DNA of 64,000 nucleotides from UBA1794 sp050946375 (GCA_050946375.1 JBMNUT010000006.1:93060-157059); one strand, 5' to 3'; counted from the stretch's first letter, positions 1 through 8,512 are shown. The notes: generated by a model not told the origin, from the letters alone. Translations and numbers: made by a program.

Positions 1-125
1 ATGCGCACGCGCACGGTGCGCCCCCGCTCGGCACAGATGTAGCCTTGGGCTACCGCGCTGGCGGAAGCAGCCAGCGACTTATAGTCGCCGACGACGAGGA
101 ATTTGCGTTCTATCTCGCAAGGCAC
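1..125 (-). CDS. CYTH-domain protein, N-terminal part (partial)
   Basis: Only the first 41 codons lie in the window; the gene continues off the left edge. The translation carries the EIERKFLV motif that opens CYTH (triphosphate tunnel metalloenzyme) proteins, then GYICAERGRTVRVR, where the family places its basic triphosphate-binding residues. Bacteroidales proteins of this type are small and uncharacterised, and could be an inorganic triphosphatase or a thiamine-triphosphatase-like enzyme. I chose the GTG start at 123-125 because GGAGG lies 8 bases upstream; two further in-frame GTG codons lie just upstream. The 41-codon membrane-peptide gene ends about 40 bases upstream, so the two are probably co-transcribed. 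Confidence 0.75.
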   Translation of the reverse strand, partial: MPCEIERKFLVVGDYKSLAASASAVAQGYICAERGRTVRVR

Positions 126-165
126 GGTCCGTTCCTCCTGCACTTTTTTACGCACGCCCCGCGGC

Positions 166-291
166 TCAGCCGGCCATGGAGACGGCCATTATGACGATGG
201 CCAGCACGATTAACACTACGGAGATGCCCAGCAATACCTTGCGGGCCTGCTTCTCTCCACGTTCTTCACGGGTTCTTTTATTTTTCGACAT
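166..291 (-). CDS. Small single-pass membrane protein (41 aa)
   Basis: A short reading frame starts at ATG 289-291 and ends at TGA 166-168. It has a highly charged N-terminus (MSKNKRTREERGEKQARK) followed by one hydrophobic helix of about 20 residues rich in V, L and I. This positive-inside arrangement predicts a cytoplasmic N-terminus and a single inner-membrane segment. It lies directly upstream of the CYTH gene on the same strand and divergent from lpxK. No function is recognised. Proteins of this design are common next to housekeeping genes in Bacteroidales, but a database match was not tested. Confidence 0.6.
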   Translation of the reverse strand: MSKNKRTREERGEKQARKVLLGISVVLIVLAIVIMAVSMAG

Positions 292-394
292 AAGGCTTCT
301 TTTTTAAATGTACTTCCACAAAGGTAAAACTTATTCCCCGGAAAAACCAGAAAAGCCCTCTATTTTTCCGATTCCTGCGCCGCAGCGGCCGCAA

Positions 395-477
395 AGTGCC
401 TGCACTTTTGCCCCAAAGCGGCAAGGCTTACGCCCGAAAGTGGCGGCACTTTTTGCCGAAAGAAGGGCGCCGCCGGC
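395..477. repeat. 22-bp degenerate repeat array, upstream of lpxK
   Basis: The pyrimidine-rich anchor (nnCTTTT) recurs at 403, 425 and 447, exactly 22 bp apart, with CCNNAAAG-type linkers between. A fourth, decayed unit follows. The array ends just before the -33 box of the lpxK promoter. Confidence 0.6.
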
Positions 478-483
478 AAATAC

Positions 484-514
484 TTGCACGGGCGGGAGAA
501 AAAAATTACCTTTG
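484..514 (+). promoter_or_regulatory. lpxK promoter, Bacteroidetes type
   Basis: TTG at 484-486, a 20-bp spacer, and TACCTTTG at 507-514 match the Bacteroidetes primary-sigma consensus. It lies 21 bases upstream of the ATG at 536, which also supports that start for lpxK. Confidence 0.75.
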
Positions 515-535
515 TCGGAAAGTAAATCCCCGACC

Positions 536-1606
536 ATGCCCCTGAAGCCACACAAAGCTCTTCTCCCGCTGGCCTGCCTCTATGGGGCAGCCGTCGCGCT
601 GCGCAACCGCCTGTTCGACTGCGGATGGCTCCGCGAGCGCCGCTTCCCGCTGCCCGTCGTAGGCGTCGGAAACCTCACAGTGGGGGGCACGGGGAAAACG
701 CCCCACATCGAATATCTGCTGCGCCTGCTCCTCCCCCTGGGACAAGTGGCCGTACTCAGCCGCGGATACCGCAGGCAGTCGGAAGGCTTCGTCTGCGCCA
801 CCCGGGAGACGCCCGTAGCAGAAGTGGGCGACGAGCCCTGGCAAATGAAGCAAAAGTTCCCCCGCGCCGTCGTGGCGGTGGACGCCAACCGCTGCCGGGG
901 CATAGAGCGGCTGCAGGAAAGCGTGGAGGGACTGAAGGCCGTCCTGCTCGACGACTCGTTTCAACACCGCTACGTAAAGCCCGGAATCAACATACTGCTC
1001 GTCGACAGCCGCCGCCCCGTCTGGGACGACCGCATGCTGCCCGCCGGATACCTCCGCGAGCCGGCTGCCGGAAAGCGCCGCGCCGACGTGGTGATTCTCA
1101 CGAAGTGCCCGCCCGACATGCCCGAGGCCGAAGCCGACAGGCTGCGCACCCGGCTGCAGCCCCTGCCGCACCAGCAGGTGTTTTTCACCACCCTTGCCTA
1201 CGGACAGCTGCGCCCCCTCTTCGGCAGCGACGCCACGGAGCGCCCCCTCTCCTGCCTGCAAGGCCACACCGCGGTGCTCCTCACCGGCATCGCCGCGCCG
1301 CAGCCCCTGGCCGAAGAGGTAGGCCGATGGGCGCGGGTCGTGCCCCTCACTTTCGGCGATCACCACGACTTTTCGCCGGCCGACCTGCACCTGCTGGCCG
1401 AAACCTGCCGCCGCGCCGACCGACCCGCCGTAGTAACCACCGAAAAGGACGCCGCGCGCCTCAGCAGCCTCAGCGGCTACTATCCCGAGGAGCTGCGGAA
1501 ATGCACCTACGTGCTGCCCGTCGAGGTACGTTTCCTCTACGGAGACGACAAGAAGTTCAACAAAATCATAACAGAATATGTGGAACCACATCCAACAAAC
1601 GGCTGA
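536..1606 (+). CDS. lpxK: Tetraacyldisaccharide 4'-kinase LpxK
   Basis: Predicted to phosphorylate the 4'-position of the lipid A disaccharide precursor at the inner membrane. The 356-residue protein opens with a membrane-associated N-terminal helix and has the LpxK P-loop GNLTVGGTGKTP at about residues 45-56. The downstream block VLDDSFQHRYV and the FGDHHDFSPADL block are also typical of the family. An open frame extends back to 308, but the stretch 308-535 is repeat array plus promoter, so ATG 536 is the better start. The 3' end overlaps the next gene by 29 bases, which suggests translational coupling with the phosphorylase. Length is close to family norm and nothing appears broken. Confidence 0.92.
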   Translation: MPLKPHKALLPLACLYGAAVALRNRLFDCGWLRERRFPLPVVGVGNLTVGGTGKTPHIEYLLRLLLPLGQVAVLSRGYRRQSEGFVCATRETPVAEVGDEPWQMKQKFPRAVVAVDANRCRGIERLQESVEGLKAVLLDDSFQHRYVKPGINILLVDSRRPVWDDRMLPAGYLREPAAGKRRADVVILTKCPPDMPEAEADRLRTRLQPLPHQQVFFTTLAYGQLRPLFGSDATERPLSCLQGHTAVLLTGIAAPQPLAEEVGRWARVVPLTFGDHHDFSPADLHLLAETCRRADRPAVVTTEKDAARLSSLSGYYPEELRKCTYVLPVEVRFLYGDDKKFNKIITEYVEPHPTNG

Positions 1607-2396
1607 CTACCTCATCGAGCGTGCAGCCCCCCATCTTCCCGACCGCCCTACGAAAGCCATCATACTCGGCAGCGGGCTGGGCAAACTGGCCGACGAAATC
1701 GACAATCCCCTCGTCATCCCCTACCGGGAGATACCCCACTTTCCCGTCTCGACCGTAGAGGGACACAGCGGAAAGCTGCTGCTGGGCCACCTGGCGGGGC
1801 AGCCCGTCATCGCCATGCAGGGCAGGTTTCACTACTACGAGGGCTACGCCATGCAGCAAGTCACCTACCCCATCCGCGTACTTCACGAGCTGGGCATACG
1901 CACACTGGTCGTCTCCAACGCCGCCGGAGGCGTCAATCCCGACTACAAGGCGGGAGACTTGATGCTCATTGCCGACCACATCAACTTCTTTCCCGAGCAT
2001 CCGCTGCGCGGAAAGAACCCCTATGGCGAGCGATTCCCCGACATGAGCCAGGCCTACGACCCGCAACTCCGCGCCTTGGTGCGCAGCATCGCGCAGGAAA
2101 AGGGCTTCGCCCTACAGGAAGGCGTCTACCTGGGCACACAAGGACCGAGCTACGAAACGCCGGCCGAGTCGCGCATGTTCCGCCGCTGGGGAGCAGACGC
2201 CGTGGGCATGTCCACCGTGCCGGAAGTCATCGTGGCCCGCCACTGCGGGATGCGCGTCGTAGGCTTCAGCGTCATCACCAACCTGTGCGTCGAGGGCAAG
2301 CCCGAGGCCGCCTCGCACGAAGAGGTGCAGCAGGTGGCCAACCGCGCAGAGCCCGTCATGAGCGAACTGGTACGCGAACTGCTCCAGCGCTGCTGA
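1578..2396 (+). CDS. punA: Purine nucleoside phosphorylase (inosine/guanosine type)
   Basis: Cleaves purine nucleosides with phosphate to free base and ribose-1-phosphate in nucleoside salvage. The 272-residue size fits the trimeric inosine/guanosine-specific class. Visible motifs are GSGLG (residues 31-35, phosphate site), GRFHYYEGY (82-90), SNAAGG (113-118), and near the C-terminus NLCVEGKPEAASHEEV with the conserved purine-binding region. It begins inside the end of lpxK in another frame and is followed by a 173-bp gap before thiL, so it is likely the second gene of a lpxK-led transcript. No oddity in the coding sequence. Confidence 0.93.
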   Translation: MWNHIQQTADYLIERAAPHLPDRPTKAIILGSGLGKLADEIDNPLVIPYREIPHFPVSTVEGHSGKLLLGHLAGQPVIAMQGRFHYYEGYAMQQVTYPIRVLHELGIRTLVVSNAAGGVNPDYKAGDLMLIADHINFFPEHPLRGKNPYGERFPDMSQAYDPQLRALVRSIAQEKGFALQEGVYLGTQGPSYETPAESRMFRRWGADAVGMSTVPEVIVARHCGMRVVGFSVITNLCVEGKPEAASHEEVQQVANRAEPVMSELVRELLQRC

Positions 2397-2450
2397 CTCC
2401 GCCCGGAGTCCCGCGCCCCGCGGCGAAGACTCCCCCGCCACCGCAGGAAA

Positions 2451-2530
2451 AAAGCCTTGCCGCGGCACGGAAAAACACGCAGGACTTTTCCGGAAAACAA
2501 GCGGGACTTTTTGCCAAAAGCCCCGCACGA
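2451..2530. repeat. 22-bp degenerate repeat array between punA and thiL
   Basis: Anchors at 2483, 2505 and 2526 are 21-22 bp apart (GGACTTTTCC, GGACTTTTTGCC, GCACGAACCC), separated by GGAAAA-type linkers; a more divergent unit lies at 2454. No TAnnTTTG box was found between this array and thiL, so here it is not clearly tied to a promoter. Confidence 0.55.
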
Positions 2531-2569
2531 ACCCACGAACACCATACCCTCTTTTATACCCAACCACCC

Positions 2570-3619
2570 ATGGAAGAATTACACAGAACAGAGATTTCCA
2601 CCCTCGGGGAGTTCGGCCTTATCGACAAACTCACCGAGAACCTCGAAAATAAGAACGCCTCGACGCGCAAAGCCGTAGGCGACGACGCCGCAGTGCTGCA
2701 CTACGACGACGAAAACGAACTGCTCGTCACCACCGACATGCTGATGGAAGGCGTGCATTTCGACCTCACTTACACGCCCCTCCAGTACCTCGGCTACAAA
2801 GCCGTGGCGGTGAACCTATCGGACATCTGCGCCATGAACGGCCGGCCGCGGCAGGTGACCGTGTCGATTGCCCTCGGCAAACGCTTCTGCATTGAGGACG
2901 TCGAAGCACTTTATGCAGGCATGCGGCTCTGTTGCGAGCGCTACGGCGTAGATATCGTAGGGGGAGACACGACTTCGTCCCGCACCGGACTGGCCATCAG
3001 CATCACCTGCATCGGCGAAGCCCCCCGGGAAAAAATAGCATACCGCAGCGGGGCCAGACCCAACGACCTCATCTGCGTGAGCGGAGACCTGGGTGCAGCC
3101 TACATGGGCCTGCAAATTCTGGAGCGGGAGAAGCGCATCTTCGACGGCGAAGGGGCGCCCCAACCCGACTTTGCCGGCAAGGAATACATACTCCAGCGGC
3201 AACTCCGCCCGGAGCCACGCATGGACATCGTCGAGCAACTCGCCGCAGCCGGCATACAGCCCACCAGCATGATGGACATCAGCGACGGGCTCTCTTCCGA
3301 ACTGCTCCATATATGCAAGCAGAGCAAGACGGGATGCCGCATCTACGAAGAGCGGCTGCCCATCGACTACCAGACCGCACTGACCGCCGAAGAGCTGAAC
3401 CTGAACGTCTCGACATGCGCCCTGAACGGAGGCGAAGACTACGAACTTCTCTTCACCGTGCCCCTCGCCGACCACGAAAAGGTGGCCGCCCTGAAGGAAG
3501 TGCACCTCATCGGCCACATCACCGAGCAGTCGCTCGGCGCAGCACTCATTACGCGCGACGGACAAGAGTTTACGCTTAAGGCACAAGGATGGAACCCTTT
3601 GGCACAAAAGGGTGAATAG
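2570..3619 (+). CDS. thiL: Thiamine-monophosphate kinase ThiL
   Basis: Phosphorylates thiamine monophosphate to the cofactor thiamine diphosphate in the cytoplasm. The 349-residue protein shows the AIRS/ThiL signatures: GDDAAVL (37-43), TTDMLMEGVHF (54-64, metal and substrate Asp residues), NLSDICAMNG (82-91), GGDTTSS, SGDLG, and MDISDGLSSELLHI at about 235-248. I take the ATG at 2570; the open frame runs further upstream only through the punA 3' end and the repeat array. The stop codon is TAG, which matters for judging in-frame TAGs elsewhere in this window. A strong hairpin follows. No TPP riboswitch-like leader was seen. Confidence 0.92.
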   Translation: MEELHRTEISTLGEFGLIDKLTENLENKNASTRKAVGDDAAVLHYDDENELLVTTDMLMEGVHFDLTYTPLQYLGYKAVAVNLSDICAMNGRPRQVTVSIALGKRFCIEDVEALYAGMRLCCERYGVDIVGGDTTSSRTGLAISITCIGEAPREKIAYRSGARPNDLICVSGDLGAAYMGLQILEREKRIFDGEGAPQPDFAGKEYILQRQLRPEPRMDIVEQLAAAGIQPTSMMDISDGLSSELLHICKQSKTGCRIYEERLPIDYQTALTAEELNLNVSTCALNGGEDYELLFTVPLADHEKVAALKEVHLIGHITEQSLGAALITRDGQEFTLKAQGWNPLAQKGE

Positions 3620-3641
3620 ACGCTACGCACCAGCCATACGA

Positions 3642-3690
3642 AAGCCCGGGGAAGGAGCGCCGCAACGCGGCCCCTTACCCCGGGCTTTTT
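3642..3690. terminator. Bidirectional terminator between thiL and ddl
   Basis: AAGCCCGGGGAAGG pairs with CCTTACCCCGGGCTT, followed by TTTTT on the plus strand; A residues precede it, so it can serve both convergent genes. Confidence 0.7.
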
Positions 3691-3716
3691 ACAATTTCTC
3701 CAGAGACGCAGAAAAC

Positions 3717-4808
3717 TTACCCACGGTTGATGGACAACCGGACGTCGCGCTCATGACGCTCCTCGGCCAGCACAATCAGCTGCGTGATGAGGTCATTCTC
3801 CGGAATGCCGGCATACTCCCACAACTTGGGATACATGCTGATGGCCGTAAAGCCGGGCAGTGTATTGATTTCGTTCAGCACCAGGCGGTCGCCGGCCAGC
3901 AGGAAATCGACGCGCGCCATGCCCTCGCAGTGGATGGCATCGCAGGCCTGCACGGCATAGGCACGGATTTTGTCGGAAACGGCCGCATCCACATCGGCCG
4001 GAATCCGCAGGTTTGCGCCCGTAGAGCTGATGTATTTCGCATCATACGAGTAGAAATCCTTCGTCGCCACTATCTCTCCTACCGGCGAGGCCTTCTTCTC
4101 TCCGCTGTTGCCCAATACGGCACACTCCAGTTCCTTGCCCACCACGGCTTCTTCCACCAGTATCTTATGATCGTAGCGGAAAGCCTCGGCAAGAGCCACG
4201 TTGTACTCCTCTTCCGACTCCACGCGGCTTACGCCCACGGAAGAGCCCGCATTGGCCGGCTTGATGAAGACCGGCAGCCCCAAAGTGTCTACGATTTCCG
4301 CATAAGAATGGGCCGAAGGAGCAAAGTTATACAAGGTGAAGGAGCGGGCGACGGGTATGCCTGCCGCCTGAAACAGGCGCTTTGCCACGTCTTTGTCCAT
4401 GGCAATGGCAGAACCCAGCACGTCCGGGCCGACATAGGGCACGTCCAACGCCTTCAGAATGCCCTGCAATGTGCCGTCTTCGCCATAAGTACCATGAATG
4501 ATGGGGAAGGCAGCTTCGAAACGCGCCAGCAAACGGTTGTCCGACTTGCCTACGACTTCAGCTCCACCCGGGCAGGAGGAAAGGTAAACCCGCTCTGCGC
4601 CGGAGAAAAAGTCTTCCGCCGCCAAATCAACGGTCTCCGGGTTGCAGGAAGAATTGTAGTACCACTTGCCCGTCTTGTCCACGCCAAGCAGCACGGGAGT
4701 GAAGCGTTCGCGGTCTAAAGCCCTGATGATGTTCGTGGCCGAAGTCAGGGAAACTTCGAATTCAGCCGACTTACCGCCGAAAATCACGGCTATGTTTTTG
4801 TGTTCCAT
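3717..4808 (-). CDS. ddl: D-alanine--D-alanine ligase
   Basis: Joins two D-alanines with ATP for peptidoglycan precursor synthesis. The 363-residue protein has the ATP-grasp layout: N-terminal GGKSAEFEVS (11-20), IIHGTYGEDGTLQG, VFIKPANAGSSVGVSRV in the nucleotide-binding region, the FYSYDAKYI loop, and C-terminal NEINTLPGFTAISMYPKLWE with the metal-binding E and N. The Y...KY loop signature favours a D-Ala-D-Ala product over the D-lactate type found in VanA-like ligases. It is a monocistronic minus-strand gene with its own promoter about 115 bases upstream, convergent with thiL. Confidence 0.93.
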   Translation of the reverse strand: MEHKNIAVIFGGKSAEFEVSLTSATNIIRALDRERFTPVLLGVDKTGKWYYNSSCNPETVDLAAEDFFSGAERVYLSSCPGGAEVVGKSDNRLLARFEAAFPIIHGTYGEDGTLQGILKALDVPYVGPDVLGSAIAMDKDVAKRLFQAAGIPVARSFTLYNFAPSAHSYAEIVDTLGLPVFIKPANAGSSVGVSRVESEEEYNVALAEAFRYDHKILVEEAVVGKELECAVLGNSGEKKASPVGEIVATKDFYSYDAKYISSTGANLRIPADVDAAVSDKIRAYAVQACDAIHCEGMARVDFLLAGDRLVLNEINTLPGFTAISMYPKLWEYAGIPENDLITQLIVLAEERHERDVRLSINRG

Positions 4809-4922
4809 CTCTATACTTTACTTGTTTTTATGAGATTCTGATTCCGTCGTCCTCCGGGCTAAACGCATCTTGGCGGCTCTGCAACTTCGCATCCCGGCAA
4901 GAACTTTTCTCCGAAGGGCGGG

Positions 4923-4953
4923 CAAAGATAGTGAAAGGCGAGCGCAGAGACAA
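4923..4953 (-). promoter_or_regulatory. ddl promoter
   Basis: On the minus strand: TTG (4951-4953), 20-bp spacer, TATCTTTG (4923-4930). The leader to the ddl start is about 110 bases. The rest of 4809-5078 shows no convincing gene. Confidence 0.7.
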
Positions 4954-5078
4954 ACGAAAACTATGTTTTCGATTTGTCCTATGCCGAGCCGCATCCTGTC
5001 TTGGGCACATCGGAAACCCGGAAAATATCCCTGTACAGACAAACGATGTTGGAATACATCCTGTCTATATTAAGCAAA

Positions 5079-6080
5079 TCAATTAGATTTGACTGCTACT
5101 AACCTTATGCCAACCGTATTATAAGCCATACTTCCCTTGCGCCCCTCTCCTCTGAATGATGCTTTGCAACTCGAAGGATTTGCATACCAAGAACCTCCTC
5201 GAATAGCATTGACTATCTGTCCTTTCTCTGCACCATTCTGTGCCTCTTTAAGTGTAGAAGTCCATTCCCAGCAATTCCCGCACATATTCAGGCAACCACA
5301 CCACGAAGCTCCTTCAGGATAAGAATCAACAGCACAAGTGTTTCCACCAGTAGCGTTAATTTCAGAAAATATGTCGGTATATATAAATCCCAAATGATTG
5401 GCATGATTTACCCATCCCTTTACTTGTCCTCGAGTATTAACCGAAATGATGTCGGACAATTTATCCTGTTCTCCAAATCTTGTAGACTTTGGATTGTTAT
5501 AGGTTGCCATTCGGTCAGGTTCTTTCAATACCTCTGCTGCAATTACAGCATTGTAGTTGAATTTAGAAGAAAGTTTAGAGTTTGAATACGAGGTTTCAGC
5601 AGTGTTTCCCCATGGATAATTTCTGCGTAAGTCGCCAACTGCGGCATATTCCCATTCTGCTTCAGACGGTAATCTGAAAGTCCAGCCTTCCGTTTTGTCT
5701 GATAGCCATTTGCAATAGGCTTCCGCATCTCTTGCGGATACCCATAAAACAGGATGATTTGCCTTTCCTTCAGGATATTTGCCATCAACCCAATAGGAAG
5801 GAGCTTCAATTTTGGCCGCATCTACATAATCTTTCCATTCCGCATTAGTCACGGCATACTTACAAATAAAATATTCCAAAGGAAGAGTTTCGCTTTCTCC
5901 TTCTCCTGCTACGTTATCAATGGAAGCTAAAAATGTGTAGCTTCCATCCGTTGTAATTCTCACATAATCTTCAAGATTGTTTTGAATATTAACTTTCGTC
6001 TTGGTTATTGGCTTTGTGGTTGAACTTCCTAATGATATCAGGATGATAAGTACCGTCATCGGAATAACAATTCTTTTCAT
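5079..6080 (-). CDS. SUMF1/formylglycine-generating-enzyme-like secreted protein
   Basis: A 333-residue protein with an N-terminal hydrophobic signal (MKRIVIPMTVLIILISL) and a sulfatase-modifying-factor (SUMF1, C-type-lectin-like fold) domain. Motifs are YFICKYAVTNAEWKDYV, RLPSEAEWEYAA, CGNCWEWT and AIRGGSWYANPSSCKASFRG near the C-terminus. True formylglycine-generating enzymes carry two catalytic cysteines in this last block; only the second appears present, so enzymatic activity is doubtful and a binding role is equally possible. The start at 6080 gives a clean signal peptide; a longer frame from 6137 is less likely. Base composition is visibly AT-richer than its neighbours and the gene stands alone, which suggests acquisition by transfer. 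Confidence 0.75.
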   Translation of the reverse strand: MKRIVIPMTVLIILISLGSSTTKPITKTKVNIQNNLEDYVRITTDGSYTFLASIDNVAGEGESETLPLEYFICKYAVTNAEWKDYVDAAKIEAPSYWVDGKYPEGKANHPVLWVSARDAEAYCKWLSDKTEGWTFRLPSEAEWEYAAVGDLRRNYPWGNTAETSYSNSKLSSKFNYNAVIAAEVLKEPDRMATYNNPKSTRFGEQDKLSDIISVNTRGQVKGWVNHANHLGFIYTDIFSEINATGGNTCAVDSYPEGASWCGCLNMCGNCWEWTSTLKEAQNGAEKGQIVNAIRGGSWYANPSSCKASFRGEGRKGSMAYNTVGIRLVAVKSN

Positions 6081-6457
6081 ACAACTAAGATTTACGATAA
6101 ATACATTTTCTATAATTTGAAATCGGAATGTTTTCACTATTACTCATCAGAAGAAGATTTATGATGCCCTTTTCTGCGACGAAAATAGCGATAATCGGCA
6201 GAACGGGCAAAAGAAGAATAGTTTTCGGCCTTGCATTTGGACCGCTCAGCAATAAACTTTGAGCCGTTCGGAAAAGTATTTTTCCATTGTCCGCCGTATC
6301 TTTGCAACTGGAGAAGAAAACCTTTGCCGGAAAACGGGCGACATTCCCTCCCCGCTCCGGCAGGTGCTTCCCAACCGAATCATGCCGGACACGGAACAAA
6401 GTCATACCGCTCCCACCAAAAGGCACAAACGAAAAACAACTATAAACCCAAAGCAAT
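6081..6457. other. Intergenic region between divergent genes
   Basis: 377 bp between the divergent SUMF1-like and flavodoxin genes. The left half is AT-rich. A TATCTTTG box at 6297-6304 could be the -7 element for the flavodoxin gene but lacks a TTG at the usual distance. No RNA gene or convincing small gene was seen. Confidence 0.45.
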
Positions 6458-7021
6458 ATGAACAAACTCTTATTATCCCTCGCAGCTGCGGTCATGATTT
6501 GTTTCGCCGCCTGCGCACAAAAGAAAGGAAACTCCGAAATGAAACAATCGAAAACATTGGTGGCTTATTTCTCCGCCACCGGTACTACGGCTCAAAAAGC
6601 TCGCACCATTGCCCAGATAACGGGCGGCGACCTGTTTGCCATCACGCCTGAAACGGCTTATACCAACGCCGATCTCGACTGGACCGACAAGCAGTCGCGC
6701 AGTTCGGTGGAGATGAACGACCCGAATGCGCGTCCGGCTCTGAAAGAACAGAAGGCAGACTTGCAGAAATACGACGTCGTTTTCATCGGATACCCCATCT
6801 GGTGGGATCTCGCGCCGCGCATCATCAACACATTCGTCGAGAGCCACGACCTGAAAGGCAAGACGCTCATTCTCTTTGCCACGTCGGGCGGGAGCGGAAT
6901 CGACAACAGTGTGAAAGAACTGAAGAAGACTTATCCCGACTTGACCTGGCAGGAAGGAAAACTGCTGAACCACACCAGCGAAAATGAAATTAAGGAATGG
7001 ATCGAAAGCGTGCTGAATTAA
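6458..7021 (+). CDS. Exported flavodoxin-family lipoprotein
   Basis: A 187-residue flavodoxin with an N-terminal lipoprotein signal ending at the lipobox FAAC (Cys 19). The mature part begins with TLVAYFSATGTTAQKA, the FMN phosphate-binding loop, followed by FIGYPIWWDLAPRIINTFVE and LFATSGGSGIDNSVKEL, which match the long-variant flavodoxin used for NAD(P)H-dependent reductases. A lipidated flavodoxin should sit at the periplasmic face, where its redox partner is unknown. The 3' end overlaps the convergent GNAT gene by 4 bases. Confidence 0.82.
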   Translation: MNKLLLSLAAAVMICFAACAQKKGNSEMKQSKTLVAYFSATGTTAQKARTIAQITGGDLFAITPETAYTNADLDWTDKQSRSSVEMNDPNARPALKEQKADLQKYDVVFIGYPIWWDLAPRIINTFVESHDLKGKTLILFATSGGSGIDNSVKELKKTYPDLTWQEGKLLNHTSENEIKEWIESVLN

Positions 7022-7563
7022 CCGCAGCATCCCCGCATCAGAAATCGCTCCAACGCTTCGCCGTCCCGTAAGACGACTTCCCGTTTTTCAACGCGGAAGC
7101 CCTGCTTCTCAAAAAAGGCCCGTGCCGCCCGGCTCACCTCGGCATGCAAACCGCTTGCCCCGTGCCGGGCGGCATACGTTCGGGCAGCATCCAACAGCGA
7201 GGTCGCAAGGCCTTTTCGCACAAACCGAGGATGAACAAACAAAGCATGCACATATCCTTCCGCATTGACCGAGAGGAAAGCGGCAAGTTCGTCCGTCCTG
7301 TCGACAAAAACGAGGAAGAACTGAAAACCCGCAGCCCCCATATCTTCCCAAAGCGCCGGGCTTCCGGACTTCAACCAGGCCTCAACCTGGGCGGAAGTAT
7401 AGTAGGCTCCGGCCACTTCCCGCACCGATAATTCAAAGACACGCTGCAACTGCCGTCCCAATCCGGCAACCGTACTTGCCGAAAGACGAAAACCTTCCGG
7501 CAAAACGACGCCATCTTTCAGCGGATTCCCAGCAGCTTGTGCGTCTGTACCGACAGCCTCCAT
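7018..7563 (-). CDS. GNAT-family N-acetyltransferase
   Basis: A 181-residue protein whose C-terminal half is a GNAT domain. It has the strand FLSVNAEGYVHALFVHPRFVRKGLATSLLDAA, containing the acetyl-CoA-binding R/Q-x-x-G-x-A/G pattern (RKGLAT), and the later AARAFFEKQGFRVEKRE. The substrate is unknown. Its start lies 46 bases inside the 3' end of queE in another frame, so it is translationally linked to the rel-queD-queE transcript. It is probably a passenger rather than a queuosine enzyme. The ATG at 7563 is the only clear start. Confidence 0.75.
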   Translation of the reverse strand: MEAVGTDAQAAGNPLKDGVVLPEGFRLSASTVAGLGRQLQRVFELSVREVAGAYYTSAQVEAWLKSGSPALWEDMGAAGFQFFLVFVDRTDELAAFLSVNAEGYVHALFVHPRFVRKGLATSLLDAARTYAARHGASGLHAEVSRAARAFFEKQGFRVEKREVVLRDGEALERFLMRGCCG

Positions 7564-8084
7564 CGGGGATTTGCCTTTACATATTCTATCGTTGCGCGTA
7601 CGATTTCCGTATTTCGCGCCTCATCGCCCACGTCACAGGGCTGAAGACAGAAGACACGGGCCTGCCAGTTCTCATAACCGCGCACGTCCTGCCCCCGGAA
7701 AACGACCTTCAACTCATCGATACGCACCAGCTTCACCGGCGCTTCCTTGGGCGAACACGTAATCCAGTCCACATCCGTTCCCGGCGGGAGCGGGCATGTC
7801 CCGTTCGTCTCCATCTGGACGAACCGTCCCGCCTCGTGCAATTTGCGCACAAGTTCCTCCGTAACCTGCAACGTCGGCTCGCCGCCCGTCAACACCACAT
7901 GCCGCGCCGGATAAGCCGCCACGGCACGCACAATCTCGTCCGCCTCCATCTCCACAAAAGCACGATGGTCGGTATCGCAAAAGCTGCAAGCCAGGTTGCA
8001 GCCGGAGAAGCGCACAAAGACAGCCGGCGTACCGCAAAAGTACCCTTCGCCCTGCAGGGAATAGAAAATCTCATTCACCCGCAT
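7518..8084 (-). CDS. queE: 7-carboxy-7-deazaguanine synthase QueE
   Basis: A radical-SAM enzyme that converts 6-carboxytetrahydropterin to 7-carboxy-7-deazaguanine in queuosine biosynthesis. The 188-residue protein has the CxxxCxxC cluster motif at Cys29, Cys33 and Cys36 (SGCNLACSFCDTDH), the SLQGEGYFCGTP substrate region just before, and VLTGGEPTLQ, the SAM-binding GGEP motif. It follows queD by only 4 bases, which places the two consecutive pathway enzymes in one translational unit. Length is normal for the compact Bacteroidetes form. Confidence 0.92.
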   Translation of the reverse strand: MRVNEIFYSLQGEGYFCGTPAVFVRFSGCNLACSFCDTDHRAFVEMEADEIVRAVAAYPARHVVLTGGEPTLQVTEELVRKLHEAGRFVQMETNGTCPLPPGTDVDWITCSPKEAPVKLVRIDELKVVFRGQDVRGYENWQARVFCLQPCDVGDEARNTEIVRATIEYVKANPRWRLSVQTHKLLGIR

Positions 8085-8088
8085 GCCG

Positions 8089-8436
8089 CTACTCCTTCAT
8101 CCTTTCGTCGCAAACGTACACGGCCACGTTGCCTTCGCTCTCCTGAACCTCCGTTTTGTAGCACTCCGGAATCTGATCGGTGACCCACTTGGCCAGATTT
8201 TCGGCCGTCGGATTGAAAGGAAGCAGGTCGTTCAGATAGCCATGGTCCAGGTATCCGTGTATTTTCGCCTTTATTTTGGTAAAGTCACACACCATCCCGT
8301 CCTCATTCAGGCGCTCCGCCTTGCAGTAGACCGTGATGATCCAGTTATGTCCGTGTATGCTTTTGCATTTACTCTCGTAACTCAACGCCAGGCGATGCGC
8401 ACCGGCTATTTCCATCCTCTTCGATACGTAGTACAT
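8089..8436 (-). CDS. queD: 6-carboxytetrahydropterin synthase QueD
   Basis: Converts 7,8-dihydroneopterin triphosphate to 6-carboxytetrahydropterin, the step before QueE. The 115-residue protein has zinc-ligand histidines at His14 (AGAHRL) and His28 and His30 (CKSIHGHNW), the catalytic Cys24 in ESKCKS, and the LDHGYLND motif at 63-70. I start at ATG 8436 (MYYVSKRMEIAGAH) because it gives the family length; the open frame upstream has no family similarity. It lies 76 bases downstream of the rel gene stop and 4 bases upstream of queE. Confidence 0.92.
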   Translation of the reverse strand: MYYVSKRMEIAGAHRLALSYESKCKSIHGHNWIITVYCKAERLNEDGMVCDFTKIKAKIHGYLDHGYLNDLLPFNPTAENLAKWVTDQIPECYKTEVQESEGNVAVYVCDERMKE

Positions 8437-8512
8437 AGTTGTCCTGTTTTCTGCGTTTTTCCCTTGCGGGATGCGCCCGCAGCCCCATGTCGGCAGCCGT
8501 CCGGGCATAGGC

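Noticed and set aside
395..477. Repeat arrays as CRISPR
   Set aside because: There is no constant direct repeat with unique spacers. The period is 22 bp, every unit is degenerate, and no cas genes are present.
308..535. N-terminal extension of LpxK from 308
   Set aside because: The segment contains the repeat array and the lpxK promoter, and the translated sequence has no LpxK-like residues before Met at 536.
2397..2569. TPP riboswitch before thiL
   Set aside because: The gap consists of repeat units; none of the conserved TPP-aptamer motifs were recognised.
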